NCBI RefSeq assembly: GCF_900157375.1
Contig: NZ_LT721901.1
Span: 4,421,685 to 4,485,684 of the forward strand
DNA from: Mycobacterium rhizamassiliense
GTDB lineage: Bacteria; Actinomycetota; Actinomycetes; Mycobacteriales; Mycobacteriaceae
DNA: 64,000 bases
Direction: 5' to 3'
The position numbers were made by a program, and so were the translations under genes. The number at the start of each line of letters is the position of its first letter. The first letter of the stretch is position 1. Below are positions 51,811-62,109 of the stretch, one piece after another. A model generated the notes under the pieces. The model did not search any database and had not been told where the DNA came from. It saw only the letters and a list, made by a program, of their open reading frames with translations.

Positions 51811-53023
51811 ATACTGGTGGACTGCAACGGCTTTGATGGCGGCAGCGGTGTTGCCGCTCGCCGCGTGCGGCCACTCGAACAGCCAGTCGAGCCCGTCAAG
51901 TACGGCCAAAGCCGGCGGGACGAACGCCGTGAAGGTCTCGATGTCCAACAGCGGCGGAAAGGACGGCTGCGCGCTGGACACCAGCAGCGTGCCGGCCGGG
52001 CCCGTCACGTTCACGGTGGCGAACACCAACGCGCCGGGAATCACCGAGATGGAGCTGCTCCGGGATCAACGGATCATTGGGGAGAAGGAAAACCTTGCGC
52101 CGGGGCTGGATCCGGTGTCGTTTACTGTCACGCTGAACGGCGGCTCGTATCAGGTGTATTGCCCAGGCGCGAGCACCGAGTATCAGGCTCTGACCGTGAC
52201 GGGTCAGGCGCCGGCCGGCCCGACGGGCACGGTGGCGAGCATCCTGAGCCAGGGCACCAAGGACTACGCCGCATACATCGTGAGTCAGATCGGTCAGCTC
52301 AACGACGGTGTCAAGAGCCTTGATGCCGCCGTGCAGTCGGGCAACGTCGCCGCCGCCAAAGTCGCCTACGCCAAAGCCCGGCTGTTCTACGAACGTTCGG
52401 AGTCCAGCGTGGAGGGCTTCGTGCTGCCCGGGTTCGCCGCCGGCGACAATGCCGGCAGCCTGGACTACCTGATCGACATGCGCGCGTCCACCCCGGTTGA
52501 CGCGAAGGTCGGGTGGAAGGGCTTCCACGCCATCGAACGTGACCTGTGGCAGGGCAACGTCATCACCCCCGGCACGAAGTTGCTGAGTACCGAATTGGTC
52601 AGCAACGTAGGCAAATTGAACGGCATCGTCGCCACGCTGCAGTACAAGCCCGAGGACTTGGCCAACGGCGCCAGCGACCTGATCGAAGAGGTGCAGAACA
52701 CCAAAATCACCGGCGAGGAGGAGGCCTTCAGCCACATCGACCTGGTCGACTTCTCCGGCAACGTGGAAGGCGCTCAGCAGGCCTACGCCTCGCTGCGGCC
52801 CGGGCTGCTCAAGATCGACGAGAGTCTGGTCAAGCAGATCGATCAACAGTTCCAGGCGGTGCTCGGCGTGCTCGACGGCTACCGCGACCCGGCGGCGCTG
52901 GGCGGTTACCGGACGTACACACCCGCGCTGCGGGCCAGCGACGCGCCGAAGCTGACCGCGGTCATCCAGCCGCTGCATCAGAGCCTGTCCACCGTCGCTC
53001 AAAAGGTCGTCTCGGCCAATTGA
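51770..53023 (+). CDS. efeO: Iron uptake lipoprotein EfeO (cupredoxin plus M75 imelysin-like domain)
   Basis: About 417 residues. ATG 51770 has GAGGA at proper spacing, while ATG 51752 would place the ribosome site too close. The signal sequence ends in the lipobox LAAC, unlike the soluble periplasmic EfeO of E. coli. A cupredoxin-like domain (about 50-150) is followed by a helical M75/imelysin-like domain with the motif GWKGFHAIERDLW, whose HxxxE-type residues bind metal. It delivers iron to EfeU. The TTG of efeB overlaps its stop (TTGA). Confidence 0.92.
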   Translation: MASRIVPATCRSREYWWTATALMAAAVLPLAACGHSNSQSSPSSTAKAGGTNAVKVSMSNSGGKDGCALDTSSVPAGPVTFTVANTNAPGITEMELLRDQRIIGEKENLAPGLDPVSFTVTLNGGSYQVYCPGASTEYQALTVTGQAPAGPTGTVASILSQGTKDYAAYIVSQIGQLNDGVKSLDAAVQSGNVAAAKVAYAKARLFYERSESSVEGFVLPGFAAGDNAGSLDYLIDMRASTPVDAKVGWKGFHAIERDLWQGNVITPGTKLLSTELVSNVGKLNGIVATLQYKPEDLANGASDLIEEVQNTKITGEEEAFSHIDLVDFSGNVEGAQQAYASLRPGLLKIDESLVKQIDQQFQAVLGVLDGYRDPAALGGYRTYTPALRASDAPKLTAVIQPLHQSLSTVAQKVVSAN

Positions 53024-54339
53024 CGACGGCGGACGACGAACCGGCCGGGCCGGAAACCGGGAACGAGGCCGAGGCGCCAACCGATTCCGCGGCGGTGTCG
53101 CGGCGGTCGATGCTCGGGCGCACCGTGTTGGCCGGGCTGGCCGGCACCGCCGTCGGTGCCGCCGGTGGCGGGTTCGCCGGTTACTCGACCGCGGCGGCCC
53201 GCAGCTCCGACGAGAACGACAACGTCGACCTGCGCCGCAGCTACCCGTTCTACGGCCAGGGCCATCAGGGCGGAATCGCCACGCTCCCACAGCGTTACGC
53301 CGTCTTCATGTCCTTCTCACTGGCCGCCGGCGCCAGTCGATCGGACCTGCAGTCCCTGCTGGCACGGTGGTCGGCGGCGGGGGCCGTCCTGCAACAGGGA
53401 AAGCCGGTGGGCATGGTGCAGCCGCAGGTCGAGGTGCAGCCGCCGACCGACACGGGGGAAGCCTACGGGCTGAGCCCGGCGAGCCTTACCGTCACGATCG
53501 GATTGGGCCCGTCGCTCTTCGGTGACCGGTTCGGGCTTGCCGGGCGGCGGCCCGCGGTCTTCACCGAGTTGCCCCCGCTCAACGGCGACAATCTCGATCC
53601 CCGGCTGCAGGGCGGCGACCTGTCGGTGCAGGCCTGCGCCGACGATCCGCAGGTCTGCTACCACGCCGTGCGCAACCTGGCCCGCCTCGGCCGCAACATC
53701 GTGTTCCCCTTCTGGGCGGTGCTGGGCTTTGGCCGCGCCTCGGCCGGTCCCGGCCAGTTCACCCCGCGAAACCTGTTGGGGTTCAAGGACGGCACCCGCA
53801 ACATCGCCAGCGACGCCGAGTACTCCCGGTTCGTCTGGGTGGACAACAGCGACCAGCCTTGGCTGAACGGGGGCACCTACCAGGTCGTCCGCAAGATCCG
53901 GATGCTCCTCGAGACGTGGGATGTCGACCGGATCGGCAATCAGCAGCGGATCTTTGGCCGCACCAAGGAGGAAGGCGCGCCGCTGAGCGGCAGGGCCGAA
54001 TTCGATACACCGAATTTCGCCGCCAAGGGCCCCGACGGCGACCTGCTCATCGATCTGCGGTCCCACGTCGGGCTGGCGGCCAGGGAGAACAACGACGGCA
54101 TCATGATCCGGCGGCGCTCCTACAACTACACCGACGGCCTCGACGCCAACGGCCAACTCAACGCCGGCCTGTTGTTCATCTCGTACCAAAAAGATCCCAA
54201 CGATTTTATTCGATTGCAGACCCGGCTCGGCGCCGATGACCTACTCAACGAATACATCCGGCACATCGGCTCAGCTATCTTCGCGATACCGCCCGCTCCC
54301 GAAGAAGGCCACTTCATCGGGCAGAGCCTGTTCAGCTGA
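53020..54339 (+). CDS. efeB: DyP-type heme peroxidase EfeB (Tat-exported)
   Basis: A 439-residue DyP-type peroxidase starting at TTG 53020, which overlaps the efeO stop. A twin-arginine signal (SRRSMLGRTVLAGLAG) lies near residue 20-35. The DyP catalytic motif GFKDGTRN, with the distal aspartate, is near residue 257, and the heme-pocket Arg region IMIRRRSYNY near 365. EfeB proteins oxidise ferrous to ferric iron or extract iron from heme for EfeUO. The long upstream in-frame open frame overlaps efeO and is not coding. Confidence 0.92.
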   Translation: MTTADDEPAGPETGNEAEAPTDSAAVSRRSMLGRTVLAGLAGTAVGAAGGGFAGYSTAAARSSDENDNVDLRRSYPFYGQGHQGGIATLPQRYAVFMSFSLAAGASRSDLQSLLARWSAAGAVLQQGKPVGMVQPQVEVQPPTDTGEAYGLSPASLTVTIGLGPSLFGDRFGLAGRRPAVFTELPPLNGDNLDPRLQGGDLSVQACADDPQVCYHAVRNLARLGRNIVFPFWAVLGFGRASAGPGQFTPRNLLGFKDGTRNIASDAEYSRFVWVDNSDQPWLNGGTYQVVRKIRMLLETWDVDRIGNQQRIFGRTKEEGAPLSGRAEFDTPNFAAKGPDGDLLIDLRSHVGLAARENNDGIMIRRRSYNYTDGLDANGQLNAGLLFISYQKDPNDFIRLQTRLGADDLLNEYIRHIGSAIFAIPPAPEEGHFIGQSLFS

Positions 54340-54507
54340 GCAATATTCCGCTGCCGCTCGTCGTGTGCGGCGCGCGCGATGTTTCAGGCAGGTCGTGCTT
54401 CGTGTCGTCTCTGTAAATCAATCTCCTCTTCCGTCACGCATCGGGTCCCGCGGGCACTAATTCCGTGAAGGCCCAAAGATAGTTGTTTTGAGAACGGGAG
54501 GAACTTC

Positions 54508-55032
54508 ATGACCGACGCGCTCGTCATCGACGCTGACGCCCTTGACCGGCTGTCCTGTAACGCCAAGGCCGACCCCCAGACCGGCAAGAAGACACTGAAG
54601 GCCATGACAGTATGCGAGAACGGCTTCCGCAACATGACCTATGTGCGTGACCTGGCGCCGATGCTGGTGGGGGAGCCGCCAGCGCTGCTGGGCGACGACT
54701 CGGCGCCCAACCCCTCGGAGACGGCGCTGGCGGCACTGGGGTCATGCGTGTCCGTGGGCTTGCTGGCCAATGCCACACACCGTGGCGTCACGCTCACCAA
54801 GATCGAGGTGGAGATGGAGGGTGACATCGATATTTCCGCGGTGTGGGGGGTCGGTGACACCCCGGATGACAAGGTGCTCGGCTTCAGCGCGGTCCGTTGC
54901 AAGGTGTCGTTGGCCGGCGATGCCGATGATGCGACGCTTAAGGAGATCCACGACTGCGCGATCGCCTGGTCGCCGGTGGTGAACACGTTCACCAACCCGG
55001 TGAGCGTGGGTTCGACCCTGGCCATCGGCTAG
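54508..55032 (+). CDS. OsmC-family protein
   Basis: The 174-residue product starts at ATG 54508 with GGGAGG upstream. It is OsmC-like, with the reactive-cysteine segment LAALGSCVSVGLLA near residue 77 and a second cysteine in IHDCAIAWSPVVNTFTNP, the classical two-Cys arrangement of OsmC/Ohr thiol peroxidases, which reduce organic or fatty-acid hydroperoxides. The cyanase gene follows after 23 bases, so it may be the first gene of that operon. The preceding 168 bases (54340-54507) hold no visible gene. Confidence 0.85.
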   Translation: MTDALVIDADALDRLSCNAKADPQTGKKTLKAMTVCENGFRNMTYVRDLAPMLVGEPPALLGDDSAPNPSETALAALGSCVSVGLLANATHRGVTLTKIEVEMEGDIDISAVWGVGDTPDDKVLGFSAVRCKVSLAGDADDATLKEIHDCAIAWSPVVNTFTNPVSVGSTLAIG

Positions 55033-55055
55033 GAGTAGCGGACGGGAGACTCACG

Positions 55056-55532
55056 GTGACAAGGACATTGACGAAGGCGCAACTCGCGGACATCATCCGG
55101 CTGGCGCGGGTCAAGCACGGTTTGAGCTGGGCGAAAATCGCCGAGTCGATCGGGACGGACCGTGCGTGGACCGTGGCCGCGCTGCTCGGGCAACATCCGC
55201 TATCGGCCGAGCAGGCCGCGATCGTCGCCGAGTTGCTGGAACTCGACGACGAGGCCGTCGCCGTTCTGCAGCTGGTGCCGTATCGGGGCAGCGGCGAGGC
55301 GGTGGCATCCGATCCGACGATCTACCGCTTCCACGAAGCGCTGTCGGTTTACGGGCCTGCCATCAAGGAGCTGATCCACGAGGAGTTCGGCGACGGCATC
55401 ATGAGCGCCATCAACTTTCAGCTGGACGTCCAACGGCGTCCCGACCCGGAAGGCGACCGGGTGATCGTCACCTTCGATGGAAAGTTCCTCGACTACAGAT
55501 GGAAGCACAGCGAACGGGAGGCATTGCCGTGA
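55056..55532 (+). CDS. cynS: Cyanate hydratase (cyanase)
   Basis: The 158-residue protein matches the decameric CynS family (E. coli 156 residues). The N-terminal helical domain is followed by the catalytic domain with Arg and Glu in YRFHEAL and Ser in GDGIMSAINF, matching Arg96, Glu99 and Ser122 of E. coli. It converts cyanate plus bicarbonate to ammonia and CO2, for detoxification or nitrogen use. The start is GTG 55056. Its TGA overlaps the GTG of the next, frameshifted gene. No carbonic anhydrase (CynT) or CynR is adjacent. A formate/nitrite-type channel lies further down the operon. Confidence 0.93.
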   Translation: MTRTLTKAQLADIIRLARVKHGLSWAKIAESIGTDRAWTVAALLGQHPLSAEQAAIVAELLELDDEAVAVLQLVPYRGSGEAVASDPTIYRFHEALSVYGPAIKELIHEEFGDGIMSAINFQLDVQRRPDPEGDRVIVTFDGKFLDYRWKHSEREALP

Positions 55533-56595
55533 CCGCAATCGTGGACGCCGCAGTTAAACGGCTCGATCCCGAGTTATTGGCGACATCCGTGCCCATGCAG
55601 GCGTATTGGACCGCGGCGAGGACACGTCCCGCCGCAGTTTCAGTCGGCTCGGTGCTGCCGGCCTCCTCGGTCTCGGGGCCCCGGGAAACAGCGACGGCGG
55701 GCTACCGCAGATGGCCGCCGTCGTCGCCGAAATCTCGGGGGAGTGCATGAGCACGGGATTCTCGGTGTGGGCCAACCGAATGGCAGTGGAGTATCTGCTC
55801 ACGGCCGCAACACCCTTCGCCTTGGCGGTAGCCCGGCCGATGCTTTCCGGAACCAGCCTCGGGGTGAGCGGCATGGCTTCGGCGTTCAAGGAAGCGGCTG
55901 GCTGCGGCGGCCTGGATCTGACCGCTGCACCGGTCGACGGAGGCTATCGGCTGAGCGGTTCGATCAGGTGGGCCAGCAACTTGTATCCCGACTCCATGAT
56001 GGTTACCGCAGCGCGTACCGAAGCCAGCGAGATGTTGATCATGGCGCTTCCGCTGGATACCCCCGGCGTTGTGATCGGTGATCACTTCGACCTATTGGCG
56101 ATGGGGAGCACCGCGTCGTCGTATCTACGGCTGGAAAATGCTTATGTCAGCTCAGAACACGTGCTATCTCAGGACTTTCATGCGTTTCTACATGCGGTGC
56201 GACCGACGTTTCTGGTACTGCAGTCGGCAATGTGCCTGGGGCTGACCAGAACCACGGTGCAACAGAGCAAGCTATCGCTGTCCGGGGTCAACGAGGTCTT
56301 CACCGCCGACGTCGATTCAATTGTGGAGAAGCTCGCCGCGGCGGAGACGATGTTGGCAACCTTGGCCGCCGCTGTTGGTGGGCCGATACCGCCCACCAAG
56401 AAGGCATTGCTGTCGCTGCGCCTTGCCGCTGCCGAACTATCAAGCGCCAGCGCAGATTTAGAGATTCGCACCGCTGGCGGCAAGGGTTATGCAAGCCGGA
56501 CTTCGGCCAGTCGGCGCTACCGGGAGGCTGCGTTCATCCCCGTGCAGTCGCCATCGGAGGCGCAATTGCGCTGGGAACTTGGAAGATGCGCCTGA
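55529..56595 (+). pseudogene. Acyl-CoA-dehydrogenase-like flavoprotein, frameshifted near its N-terminus
   Basis: GTG 55529 overlaps the cyanase stop and opens a frame coding an ACAD-like N-terminus (AVKRLDPELLA), but it stays open only to 55750 with unrelated sequence. From 55582 the next frame reads DIRAHAGVLDRGEDTSRRSF and continues as an acyl-CoA-dehydrogenase-like protein to 56595. One missing base near 55580-55581 (TTGGCGAC where TTGGCCGAC would join them) explains the break. The body is about 340 residues, shorter than catalytic acyl-CoA dehydrogenases, and I cannot find the usual catalytic glutamate. TTG 55606 could restart a shortened product. It is either a decaying gene or a sequencing error. 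Confidence 0.75.
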
Positions 56596-56605
56596 GTGCG
56601 GGTCG

Positions 56606-57220
56606 ATGGTGACTCCGGTGGCGGTGCCGCCGGAGGGCACCCAGCATTTGGTCGGCGGGATACCGCTGGCCAATTTGGTTCGCGACTTTCACCTGCCAAT
56701 GGTGAATTTCGCTCGCACGATGGTGGGTTCGGCGACGGTGGCTGAAGAAGCGGTGCAGGAGGCGTGGGTGCAGGTCTTACAGTCGTCCGCCAATTTCGAG
56801 GGCCGCTCGTCGGTGGCTACCTGGTTGTTCGGCATCGTCAAGAACACTGCGTCGCGCCACCGGCGCCGCGAGTCCCGCATCCGCGATCACGAGGTGCTCG
56901 CCGCTGTCGACACCGACCCACTGTCGGGGCGCATGCATCCCGCGGGCCACCCCGATGCCGGGCATTGGAGCCTTCCTCCGTCGCGGCGTTTTTTGCCGGA
57001 GGACCGAACCGTGGCGCAAGAGTTGATCGGCTACGTGCGGGCGGCCCTCGAGGCGCTGCCAGAACGGCAGCGCCAGCTCGTCATCCTGCGCGACCTGGTC
57101 GGCACTTCTGCGGAAGAAGCAGTCGAGATCCTTGACCTATCCGCCGAGGCGCAGCGCGCACTGTTATACCGCGCCCGGGGCAACCTCCGCAATGAACTGG
57201 AGAAGTGGTACCGCCAATGA
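56606..57220 (+). CDS. ECF-type RNA polymerase sigma factor
   Basis: The 204-residue product has sigma region 2 (VAEEAVQEAWVQVLQSSANFEGRSSVATWLFGIVKN) and region 4 (LEALPERQRQLVILRDLVG, then AQRALLYRARGNLRNEL). They are joined by an unusually long His/Pro-rich linker of about 40 residues. ATG 56606 follows the ACAD-like stop by 10 bases. Its own stop overlaps the zinc-finger gene (ATGA), the classical arrangement of a sigma factor with its anti-sigma partner. It probably transcribes this cyanase/channel operon. The target promoters are unknown. Confidence 0.88.
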   Translation: MVTPVAVPPEGTQHLVGGIPLANLVRDFHLPMVNFARTMVGSATVAEEAVQEAWVQVLQSSANFEGRSSVATWLFGIVKNTASRHRRRESRIRDHEVLAAVDTDPLSGRMHPAGHPDAGHWSLPPSRRFLPEDRTVAQELIGYVRAALEALPERQRQLVILRDLVGTSAEEAVEILDLSAEAQRALLYRARGNLRNELEKWYRQ

Positions 57221-57486
57221 CCTTCTACGACAAGACAGTTCCCGCGATCGACTGCGTCGACTTCGTCCGGATGGTCGACGAACTGGTCGACTCGAATCCG
57301 GACCAGTGGGGACCGATCGTGGCCAAACACCTCGAGGATTGCCCGCCATGTCTGGTCTATCTGCAACAGATGCTCGACCTGAAAGTTCTCCTCAATCATG
57401 TCTTTGATGGCGAGAAGCTCAGCGAGAAACACATCGTGGGGGTCGTCAACGCCATAAACGACTTCAGGGACGGAAAACAGGGATGA
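57217..57486 (+). CDS. Small zinc-finger anti-sigma-like protein
   Basis: An 89-residue protein whose ATG 57217 overlaps the sigma stop and whose own stop overlaps the channel ATG. It contains the ZAS signature HxxxCxxC in KHLEDCPPCLV, with a further Cys-His-type context upstream (IDCVDF). No membrane span is present, so it would be a soluble, possibly redox- or metal-sensitive anti-sigma factor for the upstream ECF protein. The assignment follows from the motif and from gene coupling. Confidence 0.75.
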   Translation: MTFYDKTVPAIDCVDFVRMVDELVDSNPDQWGPIVAKHLEDCPPCLVYLQQMLDLKVLLNHVFDGEKLSEKHIVGVVNAINDFRDGKQG

Positions 57487-58391
57487 CGATCGACGCGCAG
57501 GCACCACAGCAAGAGAGACAAGTTTTGACGCAAAACCCGTTGACCGGCTTGCCTTCTGACATCGCCGTCAGCCAGCTGGACCAAGACCCGTTCGAGCCAC
57601 TCAGCGTCGGTGCCATGGTGGATCGGGTCGCTGCCATGGCCGTGGAAAAGGCAGCGCATCCCTGGGTATTCTTCATGCGCTCGCTGGTGGGCGGCGCGAT
57701 GGTAGCGTTCGGAGTGCTGCTGGCGTTGATGGTGAGCACCGGTGTCAAGACACCCGGCATTGCCAGCCTCATGATGGGCTTGGCGTTCGGCATGTCGTTC
57801 GTGCTGATATTGGTGTCGGGCATGTCGCTGATCACCGCGGACATGGCCGCCGGGTTTCTAGCCTTGCTTAATCGCATCATGAGGTTGCGCACCTATGTGT
57901 TCCTAGTGACTGTCGGCTTGGTTGGCAACATCGCGGGCGCCCTGGTATTCGTCACCATCTGCGGAGCGGCCGGCGGCCCTTACCTGGGTGCTTTCGCCGA
58001 GCGGGCGGCCACCGTCGGCGCCCTGAAGGCGGGCCAGCCTGTCTGGACCGCCTTCCTGCTCGCGGTGGTCTGCACATGGTTCCTGCAGACCTCGATGTGC
58101 ATGTACTTCAAGGCGCGCAGCGACGTCGCGCGGATGGCCTTTGCGTTCTACGGCCCGTTCGCCTTCGTCATCGGCGGGACCCAGCACGTCATCGCCAACG
58201 TGGGATTCCTAGGCCTCCCGTTGCTACTCAACCTTTTTCACCCGGCTGCCCGCCGTACCGGGATCACCTGGGGCTTCGGCGACGACGGCCTGCTGACCAA
58301 TATCGGTATCACCTCCGTGGGCAACCTGATCGGCGGCGCGCTGTTTGTCGCATTGCCGTTCTGGACCATTGCGCGGCTGCAGCGGCGGTAG
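57483..58391 (+). CDS. Formate/nitrite transporter (FNT) family channel
   Basis: A 302-residue protein with six spans after a soluble N-terminus of about 60 residues. The FNT pore histidine is in GTQHVIANVGF. The family exports or imports small monovalent anions such as formate, nitrite and hydrosulfide. ATG 57483 overlaps the zinc-finger stop. Linkage with cyanase suggests cyanate, nitrite or bicarbonate as the ion, which would be a new assignment for this family. The 58392-58498 gap holds no visible gene. Confidence 0.87.
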   Translation: MTIDAQAPQQERQVLTQNPLTGLPSDIAVSQLDQDPFEPLSVGAMVDRVAAMAVEKAAHPWVFFMRSLVGGAMVAFGVLLALMVSTGVKTPGIASLMMGLAFGMSFVLILVSGMSLITADMAAGFLALLNRIMRLRTYVFLVTVGLVGNIAGALVFVTICGAAGGPYLGAFAERAATVGALKAGQPVWTAFLLAVVCTWFLQTSMCMYFKARSDVARMAFAFYGPFAFVIGGTQHVIANVGFLGLPLLLNLFHPAARRTGITWGFGDDGLLTNIGITSVGNLIGGALFVALPFWTIARLQRR

Positions 58392-58498
58392 GACCGGTGT
58401 CTTCTGTCCCCGCTGGTTATGGACTAAAGCCTCACGATCTATGCCTGTGCCTGTCCACCGACAAGATCGCCGATCACGTGCTGCCCGCCCACGGGTAG

Positions 58499-59803
58499 CT
58501 ATCGCCGCGTCAGAACGCGGGTCGGACGCAGCGCCACCAGGAACGTGCCGACGGCGAAGACGATCACGGTCGGCCAGGCGAGGTGCCCGTCCGGGGCGAA
58601 GCCCTGGGCGGCCGTGAAGGACAGGCCGTAGGCCGCCATCGCGGCGCCGGCCAGCATGACCGGTTCGGCCCACCGTTCGGTGACCGGGATACCAAGCAGG
58701 GGGAGCGGGGCCGCGAAAATCCTTCGCCCCCACCACAACAGCACCATCTCGACCAGCGTCACGGCGCCGAGGACGATCACCCACTCCAGCCGGGCCAGCC
58801 ACCACTGCGCGGTGCCCTCCGGCGGCTGCGGCAACAGCCCCGCCGGGTATCCGATGATCGCCACGATCACGACGGGGATCATGTGCCACAGGTACAGCGC
58901 CATGATGTTGTTGTTGCCGATGGCCAGCATCCGCCGGACGTTCGCGGCGCGCAGCGCGCGGTTCAGGGCGGGCGCCAGCGCCATCGCGATTCCGGTTTGC
59001 GCGCAACCGAACGCCAACAGCGCCACGGTCGGCGGGGTCGTGTTGTCGATCGTCTGGCCCGGAACCCCGATCATGCTCACCGGATAGACCCGCAGCCATA
59101 TCAACAGCGCAAGGGCGACCGCGGACACGCCGGCCAGCAGCACCGGTCGCCGACCCGCGAATAGCCCACCATGCCAGGCAATTCCGAGCTGATACAGCGC
59201 CCCCCACGCCAGCACATAGTTCACCCAGTCGAGGTACTGCACATGACCGGCGAGCCTGGCGACGTCCATGGCGGCAACCCCCACGCCCAGTGCCGCCGGC
59301 ACCAGCAGCCCCCAACGGCGGTGTGCGGCAATGGCAATCGGTGTCAGCGACACCACCACCAGGTACACGGCCAGGAACCACAGGTGCATCGCCACCGCCC
59401 AACCCGCGTACTCCAGCAATGATGCGGAGAAGCCGCGGGCATCCAGAACGATCACCAGCACCGCCATCAAAACGGCGTACACCGCCGTCGGGCCGAGCAC
59501 CCGGGCCAGTCGGTGCTGCAACCAGTTCTGCCGCGAGACGCCGTCGCCGTCGCGCCGGTGCGTCCAGGACACGGCGCCGGCATACCCGGCCACCATGAAG
59601 AACGTCGGGACCGCCTGGAACGGCCAGGTCAGCCACTGCGTCCACGGCAGATCCACGAGCGGGTTCTGCCGGCCGAATTGGCCGTCGTGATAGGTCACCG
59701 ACCCGGCCAGCCAGTGCCCCAGCACAATCAGCACCACGCCCGACACCCGGTAGAAATCGGCCGCCAGATTGCGGTCCGGCCGTTCTGTGTTTGCGTGGGC
59801 CAT
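58499..59803 (-). CDS. Acyltransferase family 3 membrane protein
   Basis: A 434-residue integral membrane protein with about ten spans and the family motifs RNLAADFYRVSGVVLIVLGHW (first span, with the His near residue 33) and FMVAGYAGAVSW. This family moves acyl groups onto extracytoplasmic carbohydrates, lipids or peptidoglycan. The gene starts at ATG 59803 and is divergent from the aldo/keto reductase across 80 bases. No glycan genes are adjacent, so the acceptor remains open. Confidence 0.82.
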   Translation of the reverse strand: MAHANTERPDRNLAADFYRVSGVVLIVLGHWLAGSVTYHDGQFGRQNPLVDLPWTQWLTWPFQAVPTFFMVAGYAGAVSWTHRRDGDGVSRQNWLQHRLARVLGPTAVYAVLMAVLVIVLDARGFSASLLEYAGWAVAMHLWFLAVYLVVVSLTPIAIAAHRRWGLLVPAALGVGVAAMDVARLAGHVQYLDWVNYVLAWGALYQLGIAWHGGLFAGRRPVLLAGVSAVALALLIWLRVYPVSMIGVPGQTIDNTTPPTVALLAFGCAQTGIAMALAPALNRALRAANVRRMLAIGNNNIMALYLWHMIPVVIVAIIGYPAGLLPQPPEGTAQWWLARLEWVIVLGAVTLVEMVLLWWGRRIFAAPLPLLGIPVTERWAEPVMLAGAAMAAYGLSFTAAQGFAPDGHLAWPTVIVFAVGTFLVALRPTRVLTRR

Positions 59804-59883
59804 CAGTTCAGGGGAAGCTCTGGATACACAGCGCCACGGTACCCGGGCGTTGCCGAAAGGCTCGATACAACAGGAGACGCGCC

Positions 59884-60851
<968 letters not shown>

Positions 60852-60855
<4 letters not shown>

Positions 60856-61994
60856 CCCGCCGACAACGCATCCTGCAGCGCGGCAACGGTTTCCAGGTCG
60901 TCCAGCGCGGCGACGCCGCGGCGTAGGCCCTCCATGGCGATGCCTTCAACCTGCATCCCGCCCATCCCAGCGGTGATCAGCGGGGCCACATAGGCATACA
61001 GCGCGCCCTGCCGGTAGCGCAGCCACAGGTCCTCGCGGTCCAGCTCGGGCCCGCCGGCGGCGACCAGGGCGCGCCGGTAGACGTCCAGCAGTTCGCGCTG
61101 CGCCGACTGGCGGTCCTCCGGTGTCAGGCTGGTGACCAGGGTGTAGGCGAGTTCCCTGGACGGGTGCCCGCGCCGCACCGCCTGCCAATCCAGCAGTCCC
61201 GCCTCGCCGTCGCGGAAGTACACGTTGCCGGGGTGCGCGTCGCCGTGCATGACGGTGTTGGGGGCAGCGTCGATCACCGCGGCGACCGCTCGGTAGTTGT
61301 CCGCAATGAAGCGGCCGTTGTCGACCGGAATGGCGGTCCGCTCGGCCAGTCGTTTCATCGAGGTCTTCATCAGCGACCCGGTCAACAGGGAAGTGACGTC
61401 GCCCGACGGCGTGTAGAGCCATGCCAACGGCCCGCGCCCGTTCTGGCGGACTCGATCCCAGAAGGTGCCGTGCAGATTGGCCAACAACTCGACAATCAGG
61501 CTGGCCTGGTCGACGGAAAGCGGGTGCAAGGTGTCGGGGAAGACGCACGACTCGGGAAGATCTTCCAGGACCAGCAGGTAGCGCCCCGTCCACGCGTTGA
61601 ATGCGGTCCCGTACGCCTCCGGGACGCCGGGGAGTTCCGGGGCGAGCTGGCTGTAGAAGCGCACCTCGGTCTCGCCCAGCCGGCCGAGTTCACCCATCAA
61701 CCGGGTGGCCGCGGTCCTCGCGCCCACCTTGACGAAGACCGACTCGGGGACCCGGTTGCCCGTCAACACCAACCGCGCTCGCGACGACGTTCCCGCATCG
61801 CTCGACAGCACCCGGACCGATCGAACTTCGCGTCCCATGACCTTGGAGAGGACCGAGGCGTCGATGTCCCCGACGGAGCGGGGCAGTCCCGCCCGGCTTC
61901 CCAGGAGGGCGTCGGTGGTCACCCGCCGGACGCCATTACCGAGGTGGCCCGCCAGCCCGACGACGGACACGGCCTGCCCAACGGGGAGTGTCAT
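60852..61994 (-). CDS. APH-fold phosphotransferase
   Basis: About 380 residues. The kinase catalytic loop VMHGDAHPGNVYF and the metal-binding LLDWQAVRRG mark an aminoglycoside-phosphotransferase/choline-kinase fold. The N-terminal nucleotide lobe is divergent. ATG 61994 is used, with GTG 61997 as an alternative. Similar proteins in mycobacteria occur in lipid or steroid-type clusters and need not act on antibiotics. An inverted repeat 90 bases upstream may control it. A related kinase domain is fused in the gene at 34878. Confidence 0.8.
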
Positions 61995-62084
61995 CACTGC
62001 TGTCCATCCTGTTTACGCAGGTAACGCGGGTCACGACCCGCGCCAACGAGCGCGAAGAGAGTTGCCAGAACAAAAATAGCTTAA

Positions 62085-62101
62085 TGTCTGGACGTCAGAC
62101 A
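62085..62101. promoter_or_regulatory. Inverted repeat, candidate TetR operator
   Basis: TGTCTGGACGTCAGACA has 6-base arms (TGTCTG/CAGACA) around 5 bases. It lies between the TetR stop and the phosphotransferase start. A partial copy, TAATGTCTG, follows at 62111, just inside the TetR 3' end. It is in a suitable place to control the phosphotransferase gene. Confidence 0.5.
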
Positions 62102-62109
62102 AAGTGAGA

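Noticed and set aside
52546..53019. N-terminal extension of EfeB into efeO
   Set aside because: It overlaps the conserved M75 domain of EfeO, and the Tat signal begins just after TTG 53020.
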